A model generated the notes under the pieces. It made no database searches. It saw nothing but the letters and a program-made list of their open reading frames with translations, and had not been told where the DNA came from. Source: UBA1227 sp045642705 (GTDB lineage Bacteria; Bacillota; Clostridia; Oscillospirales; Acutalibacteraceae). From it: a DNA stretch of 64,000 nt. Position numbers and translations under genes: made by a program. How positions within the stretch are numbered: position 1 is the first letter of the stretch; each line of letters opens with the position of its first letter. Positions 42,956-52,269 of this stretch are shown here, in pieces. The DNA lies in NCBI GenBank assembly GCA_045642705.1, contig JAZUJK010000021.1, positions 62,001-126,000 on the forward strand, in the 5' to 3' direction.

Positions 42956-45900
42956 CTATTTATCTATTCTCCGTTTGATTACTGGAATCGCAGATGCGAT
43001 AAGTCCGAATAAGAACTGGAACAGAACAATCTGTCCACCGGAGATGCCGAGTCCCTCTCTACCTGTAACTATTGTAAGTACAAGGAATAAGAGAAGAGCA
43101 AATCCAGAATAGATATATGATACAAGTTTGTTCGCATATACATCGCCCTGGAGTTCACGTGCCTCATAGAAGGCTGTGATTGAGGACTCAAGTGTACCAT
43201 TGTGAATGATACCAGCAGGTGCTGTCTCGATATCCTCTTCGCGATAGCGCTGGAATATATCGCCAGATACTGGGCTCAGTATTTTGACAGCGCTAAGTGG
43301 AAGTCCAAAGTACTCGCATACCATCTCTTCTGTGATATTGCAATCACAGGAGCGAACGAGGATAGCCACACCTGCTCTATCGAGCTTGCGCAAATATTTG
43401 CCAACGCGCTTGTCAGGCTGATACTTGATAACGAACATTGCAGAGATCTTACCTGCGATTGCAAGATAGATAACTTTGCGTCCGTCATGAGTATATTGAG
43501 CCTCAAAGTCACGGTCAGGTGCCTCAACATTATGATTTATGAGAAGGTCGCGTGTTCCAAGTAAAACGCGTCTGCCATGAATCCAAGATGAGAGACCGAG
43601 ACGCTCCTCATAAGCGAGTGACTCAACAGGTGGAAGGAGATCCTTCTTACCCAAGATTACATTATCAAAGATATCTGCAAGTGGTCCATCTGACTCGATA
43701 ACGAGTGCTGCAGCATAGAGGATAGCATCATCAATTCTCATATTGTGGAATGTCTTGATACCAATGATACTGCAAGAACCCTTCTTGAAGATGTCTGTTG
43801 CATCAAATACATATGCATTTGCATCTGTGCTATCTTCTACTGCACGATGACCTACGATTGCAGCACCGTTCTTATTGAACTCTCTGTTCTCAAAGAGAAG
43901 TGCAATATTGGATGCGATAAGCATAAATCCAGGAATTGTGATACAGCATACTGCTGCGATTGTACCAAAGGCAAATACTAAACTGCCATGGATAATTCCA
44001 AATATCAATGCAAACAGGAGACCTGCTGCGAGTGAGCCCAAGATAATCTTGTCAGCATACTCATCTGCTGGATCATCCTCAAATGAATTCTCAATAAAGT
44101 AAGATGGGCGGTCCATACGAGCATTGTAATAAATCTCTGGGTCTCCGATAAGAAGTCCACGGCCGATTTCAAATGCATCGTCTTCGCCAGAAATCTTCTC
44201 TGTGCTATAGAGCTGTGTTCCGCTTGTGATAAATGCGAAGTTGTTCTTCGCACGGAGCAGTGCGATATATTTTGCTGCATTTGCAAGGAATAATGTAAAG
44301 CAAGCAGCTGCTGTATAAATTGCTGCTGTTGTATATCCATCTCTTGTGAAGAGCATGATTGCGATGTCCTCAAGGAGACAAGCAGCAACAACTACGAATG
44401 TTCCAGATGCTGCATTTGGTTTCTTGGCAACAAGTCCCTTGAAGCCACGAACCAATGTGCTTGCACCACATGCACCGGCGATTGCGAGAAGAATAATATT
44501 TACTATTCCGCAGCCAAATGCGCCGCCAACTATATCAACGCTACCATTAGATCTTGCAATTATTCCTGTAAGTACAAGCGCAATAACTGTTATTACAGCT
44601 TGAACTATTCCAGTGATGAGTGTTGTCTTGGTAGTGCTTGCAAGCTCAGCTCTGATTCTCTCTTCGTCTGCTTCCTCTTCATATTCATCTTCAATGAAGT
44701 TAGAAACAAGTGCCTGTGCACTAACAGGTGCCTTAAACTTCTTCTCTTCTACCTCTTCTTCCTCTTCGTCTTCGTCTGAGAAATCAGTGTCGAGTTTGAA
44801 GTTTGTTATCTTCGCAGCGCGCTTTTCTCTGAGAGTCTCTTCTGCATTCTCTTCATCGATTTGATCGATTTCTTCCTCTTCACCAAATCCTGTAAGTTTG
44901 ATCTGGCCAGCAACCTCATCCTCTTCACGCTCGATTACAGGTGAGGCAGGATCTGCTGCAACAATTGTCTTTTCAACACTTGAAAGTTCTGCGTCAGCAG
45001 AAATGATTGTTGGAACAGACTCAAGGTCTGCTGTATTTACAAATTTGCTTCTCTTAACTATGCGGCCATCTCTCTCGATTGGGTCTTGATTCTCGCCCAT
45101 ATGAAGAGCCTCATAGTCAGCAGTACGCTCGAGATGCTGCTTTGGAACGTTGAGGAAACGCTCTCTATATTTATCTGACTGAATTACACCTTCTGGTGAC
45201 TTTTCAACTCTGTCAGCGTCAGTAACTATCTGGTGATTAATCTTTTCGTTCCTAATTGGATAAATACCAATTGTCTTCTGTGCAAGAGCACGGCGTTCAC
45301 GAATCTGTTCCTCTGTCTCTGGCTCAACAGCCTCTTCCTTAGATGGAACTTCAACCTCTTCGATATCCTCGTCATCAGCGAGTTCCATAACAGAGTTCTT
45401 AGCTTCAATTTCAACTTCATTGAGAAGTTGTGTTGTTCTAGAAAGCGCTGTGCCCTGAGGCTTAGGTTCTTCTGCTGCAGGCTCCTCAACCTCAGCCTCT
45501 TCCTCTATTTCAACATTTGAATCATCAGAGGCAACTTCGAATTCAGACTCGTCATACTCTTCATATTCCTCGCCCTCTTCTTCATCATCCTGCTCGCCGT
45601 CCACTAAAACAGCCTTCATTCTCTGGAAGAAAGAGCGCTTTTCTTTTTTCTCTTTTGCCTTTTTCTTAGGAGCAGGTTCCTCTACAAATTCGTCGTCATC
45701 AAAGTCTTCGAATTGTTCTGTCGCATCATCAGCCTCAACTTCAACTTCTGGAAGTTCAGGCTCATCATACTCCTCTTCTTCGATATATGGATCTTCTGGT
45801 TCTTCCTCCTCTACATCTGCAAAATCAGCAAATGTTTGTGGGGCAGGAGTTTCATCCTGAGGTTCGGAACCGCCAATACCGAGAAGTGAGTCAATTTCAT

Positions 45901-45985
45901 CGAGAGACCAACTCTTAGTTGTTTTCTTAGTGCTTTCTGCCTCGAGATCAGAGAGCAAGTTTTCGAGAGATAACTTATCAGCCAT
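42956..45985 (-). CDS. large acidic membrane protein with a degenerate P-type-ATPase-like domain
   Basis: A 1009-residue protein. Residues 1 to about 470 are very acidic and low in complexity, with many Glu/Asp runs, and have no recognised domain. Several membrane helices follow (about 485-560, 660-720). Then comes a region that resembles the cytoplasmic part of P-type ATPases: FDATDIF near 727-733 stands where DKTGT is expected, then a nucleotide-domain-like stretch (HGRRVLLGTRDLL, VIYLAIAGKISAMF) and two or more final helices. The TGES, DKTGT and GDGxND motifs are not intact, so transport is doubtful. The ATG at 45985 has AGGA upstream. It lies 16 bases after rlmB. Confidence 0.7.
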   Translation of the reverse strand: MADKLSLENLLSDLEAESTKKTTKSWSLDEIDSLLGIGGSEPQDETPAPQTFADFADVEEEEPEDPYIEEEEYDEPELPEVEVEADDATEQFEDFDDDEFVEEPAPKKKAKEKKEKRSFFQRMKAVLVDGEQDDEEEGEEYEEYDESEFEVASDDSNVEIEEEAEVEEPAAEEPKPQGTALSRTTQLLNEVEIEAKNSVMELADDEDIEEVEVPSKEEAVEPETEEQIRERRALAQKTIGIYPIRNEKINHQIVTDADRVEKSPEGVIQSDKYRERFLNVPKQHLERTADYEALHMGENQDPIERDGRIVKRSKFVNTADLESVPTIISADAELSSVEKTIVAADPASPVIEREEDEVAGQIKLTGFGEEEEIDQIDEENAEETLREKRAAKITNFKLDTDFSDEDEEEEEVEEKKFKAPVSAQALVSNFIEDEYEEEADEERIRAELASTTKTTLITGIVQAVITVIALVLTGIIARSNGSVDIVGGAFGCGIVNIILLAIAGACGASTLVRGFKGLVAKKPNAASGTFVVVAACLLEDIAIMLFTRDGYTTAAIYTAAACFTLFLANAAKYIALLRAKNNFAFITSGTQLYSTEKISGEDDAFEIGRGLLIGDPEIYYNARMDRPSYFIENSFEDDPADEYADKIILGSLAAGLLFALIFGIIHGSLVFAFGTIAAVCCITIPGFMLIASNIALLFENREFNKNGAAIVGHRAVEDSTDANAYVFDATDIFKKGSCSIIGIKTFHNMRIDDAILYAAALVIESDGPLADIFDNVILGKKDLLPPVESLAYEERLGLSSWIHGRRVLLGTRDLLINHNVEAPDRDFEAQYTHDGRKVIYLAIAGKISAMFVIKYQPDKRVGKYLRKLDRAGVAILVRSCDCNITEEMVCEYFGLPLSAVKILSPVSGDIFQRYREEDIETAPAGIIHNGTLESSITAFYEARELQGDVYANKLVSYIYSGFALLLFLVLTIVTGREGLGISGGQIVLFQFLFGLIASAIPVIKRRIDK

Positions 45986-46001
45986 GTTTCCTACACCCCT
46001 T

Positions 46002-46754
46002 TCATATAGTCTTAATATTAAGCCTCTGACGGCTAACTTCATACATTACGATTCCTGCTGCAACGGATGCATTCAGGGAATCAATTTCTCCTCGCATCGG
46101 GAGGGAGAGAACAAAGTCACATTTCTCTTTTATGAGACGGCCCATGCCTTGTCCCTCGTTTCCAACGATTAGGGCAATCGCTCCAGTGAGGTCTGTCTGG
46201 CACCATGTTTCACCATCCATGTCGGTTCCATATATCCAGACGCCTCTCTCCTTGAGCTCTTCGATGGCGGAAGCGAGATTGGCAACGCGCGCAACTGGCA
46301 TATATTCCAGAGCGCCTGCCGCTGTTTTAGCAACGGTGAAGTTGAGCGTTGCTGAGCGGCGCTTTGGTACGATTACGCCATGCGCTCCCGCGCAGTGCGC
46401 GCTTCTTATAATCGCACCGAGATTGTGTGGATCCTCAATCTCATCACAGATAATGATGAATGGCTTTTCACCCTTCTCTTCTGCTAAAGCAAAGATATCA
46501 TCTATACTCGCATAATCGTGAGCCGCAGCCCTTGCAATTACACCTTGATGATTCTGATTGCCACACATAAAGTCGAGTTTCTTCTGGTCAGTATCCTTTA
46601 CAACGACACCGGCGTCTCGACACATACTTATGATTTTTCCAACAGAACCGGACCGCTCTCCTTTTGCAACATAGAGCGTATCAATCTCTCTGCCGGCCTT
46701 TAGTGCTTCCATAACCGGATTGCGTCCGATTATGAGATCATTCTGTGCCTCCAT
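46002..46754 (-). CDS. rlmB: 23S rRNA (guanosine-2'-O-)-methyltransferase RlmB, SPOUT family
   Basis: A 250-residue protein of the TrmH/SpoU type. The N-terminal substrate-binding domain starts IIGRNPVMEALKAG. The SPOUT domain has IICDEIEDPHNLGAIIRSA, the knot motif IVGNEGQGM and LPMRGEIDSLNASVAAG. It methylates the ribose of a conserved G in 23S rRNA. The ATG at 46754 was chosen for GGAGGAA about 9 bases upstream and for the family's usual start. The frame is open to 46772. Confidence 0.92.
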   Translation of the reverse strand: MEAQNDLIIGRNPVMEALKAGREIDTLYVAKGERSGSVGKIISMCRDAGVVVKDTDQKKLDFMCGNQNHQGVIARAAAHDYASIDDIFALAEEKGEKPFIIICDEIEDPHNLGAIIRSAHCAGAHGVIVPKRRSATLNFTVAKTAAGALEYMPVARVANLASAIEELKERGVWIYGTDMDGETWCQTDLTGAIALIVGNEGQGMGRLIKEKCDFVLSLPMRGEIDSLNASVAAGIVMYEVSRQRLNIKTI

Positions 46755-46814
46755 ACGGTTGGCTTCCTCCATTTTCGCCCTAAAAATGGCATATATAGAT
46801 ATAATACATGGGAT

Positions 46815-46843
46815 ATTATACCACTTATAGTGTTTTATGGCAA
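46815..46843 (-). promoter_or_regulatory. promoter of rlmB and the P-type-ATPase-like gene
   Basis: TTGCCA (46843-46838) and TATAAT (46820-46815) are separated by 17 bases on the minus strand, with TGG before the -10 box. Confidence 0.7.
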
Positions 46844-46888
46844 CAAAAAACGTATGGACAAGTGCATAAAAAGTGACCCGTAAAACTA

Positions 46889-46917
46889 TTGATTTTAACC
46901 CCTACTTCTTATATAAT
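46889..46917 (+). promoter_or_regulatory. promoter of the SRP RNA gene
   Basis: TTGATT (46889-46894) and TATAAT (46912-46917) are separated by 17 bases, about 30 bases before the SRP RNA. Confidence 0.8.
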
Positions 46918-46948
46918 ATTACAAGTAAAAGCAGAGTAGCTTTTGTTT

Positions 46949-47066
46949 GACCATATGGCGTGTGGGTCCTGTGCGACAGGGCGTCGTGAACCATGTCAGG
47001 CGGGGAACCGAGCAGCATTAAGCGAATAGTTCTGTGCGCCACAGTCCGCCTGCTCGTCATATGGTC
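46949..47066 (+). ncRNA. ffs: signal recognition particle RNA, small bacterial type
   Basis: About 118 bases form one long hairpin closed by GACCATATG / CATATGGTC. It contains the conserved SRP54-binding tip, GTCAGG with CGGGGAACC and GAGCAGC. No Alu domain is seen, so it is the short type. An outer pair AGCAGAG (46931-) / CTCTGCT, followed by TTTATTTTTAG near 47085, may extend the helix and end transcription. Location directly before dnaX is usual. Confidence 0.93.
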
Positions 47067-47113
47067 AAGTGAAAGACCTCTGCTTTATTTTTAGATTTTG
47101 GGAGGTTGTATTT

Positions 47114-48934
47114 ATGTACCAGGCTCTATACCGCAAATGGCGTCCTCAGACATTCGCAGATGTTGTCGGACAGGACCATATAACCTCAACCCTAATGAAT
47201 GAAATTGAAAATGGCAGACATTCTCATGCCTACCTCTTCACTGGTTCCCGCGGAACCGGCAAGACCACTTGTGCCAAGATTTTCGCCAAAGCAGTAAACT
47301 GCGAACATCCAGTAAACGGCGATCCTTGCAACGAGTGTGACACCTGCCGTGGCATCGACAGCGGTGCGATTATGGATGTTATCGAAATAGATGCTGCATC
47401 CAACAACGGTGTCGACAATATCCGTGACATCCGTGACGAGGCCAACTTCACACCTGTTGGTGGCAAGTATCGTGTATATATCATCGACGAAGTTCACATG
47501 CTCTCAACAGGCGCTTTCAATGCGCTTCTCAAGACTCTTGAGGAACCACCTGAGCATGTAAAATTTGTCCTCGCGACAACAGAGGTTCACAAGCTCCCAG
47601 CAACTATCCTCTCCCGTTGCCAGCGCTTTGATTTCAAGCGCATCAAGCCAGAGGATATCGCCGGCAGACTCGCATATATCGCAGAGCAAGAGGGACTTGA
47701 CCTCACAGCAGAGGCAGCAATGCTCATAGCTCGTCTCGCTGACGGCGCTCTCCGTGATGCGCTCTCTATTCTCGACCAGTGCATCGGCCACTCAAGAAAT
47801 ATCACAGTAGATGTTGTAAATGAGACCGTTGGCCTTGCAGGAAAAGAATATCTCTTTGCTCTATCAACAAGTATTCTCAACAAGGACGGAGCCTCCGCCC
47901 TAACTCAGATAAATGATTTGCACAACCGTTCCTGTGATATGGAACGCCTATGCAACGAGCTTTCTAACCACTTTAGAAATCTTATGATATGCAAGGCTGT
48001 AAAACAACCTGCCGAGCTCATCGTATGTTCCGAAGCCGAGCTTCTTGATTATCAAAATCTCGCTTCCACATACTCAATGGACTTCATTCTAGAAGTCCTA
48101 AATGTTCTCGGCGACACGCTCAGCAGCCTGCGCAGTGGACTCAACCGACGCGTAGAGATGGAGATGTCCATCCTCCGCCTCTGCCAGAGCCCAACAGTGT
48201 CGCTCCTTTCAGGCGCCACACCTGTCACCGCTCCGGCTCCAACACCGGCTCCTGCACCAGCACCTGCTGCCCCTGCTCCTACACCAGCTCCCGCTCCTGT
48301 AGTCGAGCCAGCACCTGCTCCAGTTCCAGAGCCTACTCCTGAGCCAGAGCCAGAAATCGAAGAGATACCATTCCCAGACGAGGAATTCTCTGCTCCTCCT
48401 GCAATTGAAGCAAGTGAGCCAGAACCAGAACCTGCGCCTGAACCAGAGCCAGAAGTTCCTGCTCCAGAGCCAGTTCCAGAGCATATCTCACTCCAGGAGT
48501 CACTCCCAGATGGCGAGATCCCGACAAACGTATGGAACGCTCTTATCCGTGAAGTGGTATCAACAGATAAAGCACTTATAGGCACCCTCAACAGTGCCAA
48601 AGCATATAAAATTGGCGAGCGTCTTGTTATCGACACAGACAACATTTTGCTCCGCAGATTCCTTCCAATGGAGAACCATCGCGATGTGATCTACGCTGCA
48701 ACTTTCACTGTTCTCGGTGAGTATTTACATCCATCACTTCCGCTCGAAGGTGAGGATCTAAGCGCAATTGCCAATGCACCAGCCCCTGCTCCAACTCCTG
48801 AGCCAGAGCCAGTTCCAGAGCCTATGCCGGAACCAGTGCCTGAACCAGAGCCAGAAAAAGAGAACGACCCGCTCGACAATTTCATCGAGCAGATCGAGGG
48901 ACAGGTAGATTTCAGTTTGTATATTGAAGATTAA
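47114..48934 (+). CDS. dnaX: DNA polymerase III subunits gamma/tau
   Basis: A 606-residue clamp-loader subunit. MYQALYRKWRPQTF is the family start, Walker A is GSRGTGKTT, and a zinc-binding cluster of four Cys follows (CEHP, CNECDTC). IIDEVHMLS is Walker B and LSRCQRFDF the sensor region. From about residue 370 a Pro/Ala/Glu-rich linker alternates PAP and EPEP motifs, with a second such stretch near the end. GGAGG lies 8 bases before the ATG. No obvious A-rich frameshift site for gamma was seen. Confidence 0.96.
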   Translation: MYQALYRKWRPQTFADVVGQDHITSTLMNEIENGRHSHAYLFTGSRGTGKTTCAKIFAKAVNCEHPVNGDPCNECDTCRGIDSGAIMDVIEIDAASNNGVDNIRDIRDEANFTPVGGKYRVYIIDEVHMLSTGAFNALLKTLEEPPEHVKFVLATTEVHKLPATILSRCQRFDFKRIKPEDIAGRLAYIAEQEGLDLTAEAAMLIARLADGALRDALSILDQCIGHSRNITVDVVNETVGLAGKEYLFALSTSILNKDGASALTQINDLHNRSCDMERLCNELSNHFRNLMICKAVKQPAELIVCSEAELLDYQNLASTYSMDFILEVLNVLGDTLSSLRSGLNRRVEMEMSILRLCQSPTVSLLSGATPVTAPAPTPAPAPAPAAPAPTPAPAPVVEPAPAPVPEPTPEPEPEIEEIPFPDEEFSAPPAIEASEPEPEPAPEPEPEVPAPEPVPEHISLQESLPDGEIPTNVWNALIREVVSTDKALIGTLNSAKAYKIGERLVIDTDNILLRRFLPMENHRDVIYAATFTVLGEYLHPSLPLEGEDLSAIANAPAPAPTPEPEPVPEPMPEPVPEPEPEKENDPLDNFIEQIEGQVDFSLYIED

Positions 48935-48960
48935 TTTCGATAAAGTAAGGAGAACTTGAT

Positions 48961-49311
48961 ATGAAAGCAAGAATCCCAAATCAAGGTGGCGGAATGAACC
49001 AGGCTGCAATGATGAAGCAACTTCAGCAGATGCAGGACAATATGGAAACCACTCAGAAAGAAATTGAAGAGACAGAATTCACAGCATCATCAGGCGGCGG
49101 AGCTGTCGAAGTTGCCGTAACAGGTGCTCACGAAGTGAAGTCAATTAAAATCCAGCCAGATGTAGTAGACCCAGAGGATGTTGAAATGCTCGAGGATATG
49201 CTCATCGCCGCACTCAATGAGGCTCAGAGAAAAGCATCTGAGACCATGGAGCGCGAAATGGGCAAAATCACTGGTGGTATGAATATCCCAGGTCTCGGTA
49301 ACTTGCTATGA
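48961..49311 (+). CDS. ybaB: YbaB/EbfC-family nucleoid-associated protein
   Basis: A 116-residue DNA-binding protein. It has an N-terminal Gln/Met-rich helix (AAMMKQLQQMQDNMET), a beta-rich core with VEVAVTGAHEVKSIKI and a C-terminal helix ending GGMNIPGL. It is in the classic dnaX-ybaB-recR order, and its stop overlaps the recR start by 4 bases. Confidence 0.95.
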   Translation: MKARIPNQGGGMNQAAMMKQLQQMQDNMETTQKEIEETEFTASSGGGAVEVAVTGAHEVKSIKIQPDVVDPEDVEMLEDMLIAALNEAQRKASETMEREMGKITGGMNIPGLGNLL

Positions 49312-49907
49312 GTTTAGGATATGATGTTGCTGCGCTTTCCGAACTTATCAATCAGTTCGAGCGCATGCCAGGCATCGGCAAGAAGAGCGCTCAGCGCATG
49401 GCCTTCTATGTTCTCAACATGAAGCCAGATGACGCTCATAAATTTGCCGCTGCAATAGAAAATGCACATGAGAAAATTCATCAGTGCAGTGTGTGTTGCA
49501 ATCTCACAGAGGACGAAGTATGCGCCGTTTGCAGAAACGATGCGCGCAACCGTGCTATCGTCTGTGTTGTCGAGGATCCAAGAGATGTTATGGCTATCGA
49601 GCGCACGCACGAATTTGATGGCACGTATCATGTGCTACACGGCGCCATTTCCCCTATGAACGGAATTGGTCCCGACCAACTTACAATCAAGCAATTGCTC
49701 GCGAGACTTGACGGCGTAGAGGAAGTCATTATGGCTACCAATCCTACCGTTGAGGGTGAAGCAACTGCTGTTTATGTATCTCGACTGCTAAAGCCACTTG
49801 GCATTAAGGTTACTCGTCTTGCATATGGTGTACCTGTTGGTGCAGATCTCGAATATGCTGATGAAGTAACTCTCACCCGTGCTATGGAAGGCAGAAGAGA
49901 AATCTAA
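49308..49907 (+). CDS. recR: recombination mediator RecR
   Basis: A 199-residue protein. A helix-hairpin-helix (RMPGIGKKSAQRMAFY near 18-33), a four-Cys zinc finger (CSVCCNLTEDEVCAVC) and a Toprim domain (CVVEDPRDVMAIERT) follow the family order. It acts with RecF/RecO to load RecA at gaps. It starts inside the ybaB stop region. Confidence 0.96.
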   Translation: MSLGYDVAALSELINQFERMPGIGKKSAQRMAFYVLNMKPDDAHKFAAAIENAHEKIHQCSVCCNLTEDEVCAVCRNDARNRAIVCVVEDPRDVMAIERTHEFDGTYHVLHGAISPMNGIGPDQLTIKQLLARLDGVEEVIMATNPTVEGEATAVYVSRLLKPLGIKVTRLAYGVPVGADLEYADEVTLTRAMEGRREI

Positions 49908-49942
49908 TTGTTTGCCAAGCGACATGAAACGAGGTGATATTT

Positions 49943-50419
49943 ATGGCAGACAAGAAGTCTGACAACGGCCTTACGACTGTTGCCAACAATAAAAAGGCCT
50001 ACCATGAATATTTCGTACTCGAAAGTCACGAGGCAGGCATAGAGCTCTTTGGCACAGAAGTTAAATCTGTTCGCCAAGGTAAAATCAATCTAAAAGATGC
50101 TTGGATATCCGTAGATGACGGCGAGCTCTGGGTCAACGGAATGCATATTGCCCCTTATGACCACGGCAATATTTTCAACCGTGACCCTATGCGCAAGCGC
50201 CGTCTTCTTATGCACAAAAAAGAGATAAACAAGCTCTTCGCAGAAGTTCAGCAAGAGGGTGTCACGCTCATCCCTCTCTCTGCTTACTTCAACCGCGGCC
50301 GCCTTAAAATCCAAGTCGGCCTCTGCAAAGGTAAACACACCTATGACAAGCGTGCCACCGTTGCCAAGCGCGACGCCGACCTCGAAGCACGCCGTGCCCT
50401 AAAAGAGCGTAATCAATAA
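49943..50419 (+). CDS. smpB: SsrA-binding protein SmpB
   Basis: A 158-residue OB-fold protein with NKKAYHEYFVLESHEAGI near 18-35, LFGTEVKSVRQGKINLKDA and the basic C-terminal tail DKRATVAKRD. It delivers tmRNA to stalled ribosomes. GAGGTG lies 8 bases before the ATG at 49943. The TAA stop (50417-50419) is directly followed by the first base of the tmRNA, so smpB and ssrA are in one transcript or ssrA has a promoter inside smpB. Confidence 0.96.
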   Translation: MADKKSDNGLTTVANNKKAYHEYFVLESHEAGIELFGTEVKSVRQGKINLKDAWISVDDGELWVNGMHIAPYDHGNIFNRDPMRKRRLLMHKKEINKLFAEVQQEGVTLIPLSAYFNRGRLKIQVGLCKGKHTYDKRATVAKRDADLEARRALKERNQ

Positions 50420-50766
50420 GGGGATGAAAGGATTTCGACGGGGTCTTTGAAGCATGATAAGCGAGTAGTGGTGTAGGGTCCACTATAAAACTCTGCAATT
50501 TAAAAATAACTGACGAAAAACCAGTTTTACAGGCTGCTTAATGCAACCCGTCCTACTCTTGAATACCGCGGCTTGAGTTAGGGCGTCGACTAGCGGTGAA
50601 CGTGAACAGGTGGGTACCTCCCCACTTGTCATGACGTAGAGGTTACCGACGGTATAAGCCCGTTTATCGGCGTATACAAGGGGAAATCCTAAAAGGTAAA
50701 ATACACTCGTAGAAGTTTGTGTGAATGAGGTTTCGGACGCGGTTTCGATTACCGCCATCTCCACCA
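50420..50766 (+). ncRNA. ssrA: transfer-messenger RNA (tmRNA)
   Basis: The 347-base RNA has 5' GGGGATG paired with 3' CATCTCC followed by ACCA, the tRNA-like domain with TTCGATT near the 3' end, and an internal reading frame. The ATAACT before GAC resembles the B. subtilis resume site. The encoded tag is then GAC to TAA at 50512-50541, D-E-K-P-V-L-Q-A-A, after the alanine from the tRNA part. It ends in the usual Ala-Ala signal for proteolysis. Confidence 0.95.
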
Positions 50767-50794
50767 GAAAAAATCATATCAGGAGGACAAGAAA

Positions 50795-52171
50795 ATGGGA
50801 TTTAAGAAAAAGCCCCAGCATATTGTTATTGCCGGAATGGGCCAAGGCGGCATGGTAGCTGCTTACTATCTCGGCAAAGCAGGATTCTCAGTTGATATTT
50901 ATGAAAAGGCTAAGGAAGGTGAAGTTTCTCACCCTTGGACAGATGATGTTATGTCTGCAGTCTTTGATAGATGTGGTATTCCAATGCCACCGAAGGAAGG
51001 CTATTCACAGAAGAACAACTGGTATTGGGTAATCCCAGGAAATGACAGAAAGCTCATGTTCCCAGGAACCGCTCCAGGAGTAGAAATCTCTGTTGACCGC
51101 CGTATCTTGTCTGCTCATTTTGCCAAGCTTGCAACAGAGTCTGGATGCAAGATTCATTATGAGACAGCAGTTAAGAAGCTCTTGCTTGATGGCGATAAAA
51201 TCGTCGGAATTGAGCTGGAAGATGGCAAGAAAGTTAAAGCAGATCTCGTAATCGACGCACTCGGTATCGACTCTGTTCTACGTCCACAGGCCCCTGCAAA
51301 ATGGGACATTCAAGCACATGAAGCAGATGACGACTTGATGCTCGGCTACCGTGAGTTCTTCAAGAGAAATCCAAATTATGTTCCACCAGAATATCCTGAT
51401 TACAGAGCATGCATGTATCTAAAGCACATGGGCGGAGCAGGTCTTTCATGGTGTAATCTCAGCCCAGAAAATACTATGGATATGCTTATCGGACGCCTCT
51501 ATGGAATGTCAAAAGACGACATGGAAGTTATGAAGAAAGAAATCTTTAGAATGCATGCCGATCAGCTAACTGACGAGGTTGTTGTACCAGGTAGATTTGT
51601 TAAAATTGGTACAAGATATACATTGTCCAAGCTCGTTGCTGATGGCTATGCACTTGTTGGTGATAGCGCATTCATGACAATCCCAATTATGGGTTCAGGT
51701 ATCGAAGCATCTATGGATGCAGGTGTATATCTCTCAGAGGCAATCATTGCCAATAAGGGACGTGAGATGAGCGCTAAGAATCTCTGGCCTTACCAGGTTA
51801 AGTACTACCACAAGAAGGGCGCTCTCTTTGCACTGATTGATATCATCAAGCGTTGGGTTCTCAACCTCGATGCAGACCTTGTAAATTGGGCTATTTATAA
51901 AGTTGCAACACCTAAGATTATTGAATCAATCTCAGGTATGGCATTCCGTGGAATGTCCCCTGTTATAGGCGTTTTCAATATTCTTACACAGCTTCCAATT
52001 TCAATTGCAACACTTCTCTCCAAGCCAGCTATGTTAAAGGAAATTGGCGGTGTCTTGAAGCAGGCAATTCATGCACTTGTTGTTGCTGCCAAGATTCCAA
52101 TTAAGTATAACGAAGCAAAAGTTCATGACTGGGTAATGGATTACGAAGCATCCTTCCCACATAGAGATTAA
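50795..52171 (+). CDS. FAD-dependent oxidoreductase, geranylgeranyl-reductase-like
   Basis: A 458-residue flavoprotein with the dinucleotide-binding GMGQGGMVAAYYL near residues 15-27, the DG motif YALVGDSAFMTIP near 279 and GSGIEASMDAG. The layout is that of the geranylgeranyl reductase / p-hydroxybenzoate hydroxylase superfamily. An isoprenoid or lipid reductase role is possible, but the substrate is not known. AGGAGG lies before the ATG, only 29 bases after the tmRNA. No terminator was seen between them. Confidence 0.78.
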   Translation: MGFKKKPQHIVIAGMGQGGMVAAYYLGKAGFSVDIYEKAKEGEVSHPWTDDVMSAVFDRCGIPMPPKEGYSQKNNWYWVIPGNDRKLMFPGTAPGVEISVDRRILSAHFAKLATESGCKIHYETAVKKLLLDGDKIVGIELEDGKKVKADLVIDALGIDSVLRPQAPAKWDIQAHEADDDLMLGYREFFKRNPNYVPPEYPDYRACMYLKHMGGAGLSWCNLSPENTMDMLIGRLYGMSKDDMEVMKKEIFRMHADQLTDEVVVPGRFVKIGTRYTLSKLVADGYALVGDSAFMTIPIMGSGIEASMDAGVYLSEAIIANKGREMSAKNLWPYQVKYYHKKGALFALIDIIKRWVLNLDADLVNWAIYKVATPKIIESISGMAFRGMSPVIGVFNILTQLPISIATLLSKPAMLKEIGGVLKQAIHALVVAAKIPIKYNEAKVHDWVMDYEASFPHRD

Positions 52172-52183
52172 TTAAGTAAAACA

Positions 52184-52216
52184 AAAACGAACGGAACTCT
52201 ACGTTCCGGTCGTTTT
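52184..52216. terminator. bidirectional terminator after the flavoprotein gene
   Basis: The stem AAAACGA-CGGAAC / GTTCCG-TCGTTTT, with one A/G mismatch, is followed by TCTG on the plus strand and by TTTTTGTTTTA on the minus strand. It is the likely end of argH transcription too. Confidence 0.75.
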
Positions 52217-52269
52217 CTGTCTTACGACAACTTTATTTATTTCGAGAAGAATTTCTTCTTGAAAATTTC

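Noticed and set aside
47069..47113. upstream start of dnaX at 47069
   Set aside because: The ATG at 47114 has a well-placed GGAGG and gives the canonical MYQALYRKWRP start. The earlier part overlaps the end of the SRP RNA region.
48052..48645. 197-codon minus-strand Gly/Ser-rich frame
   Set aside because: It is antisense to the Pro/Glu/Ala-rich linker of dnaX, whose GC-rich codons keep the opposite strand free of stops.
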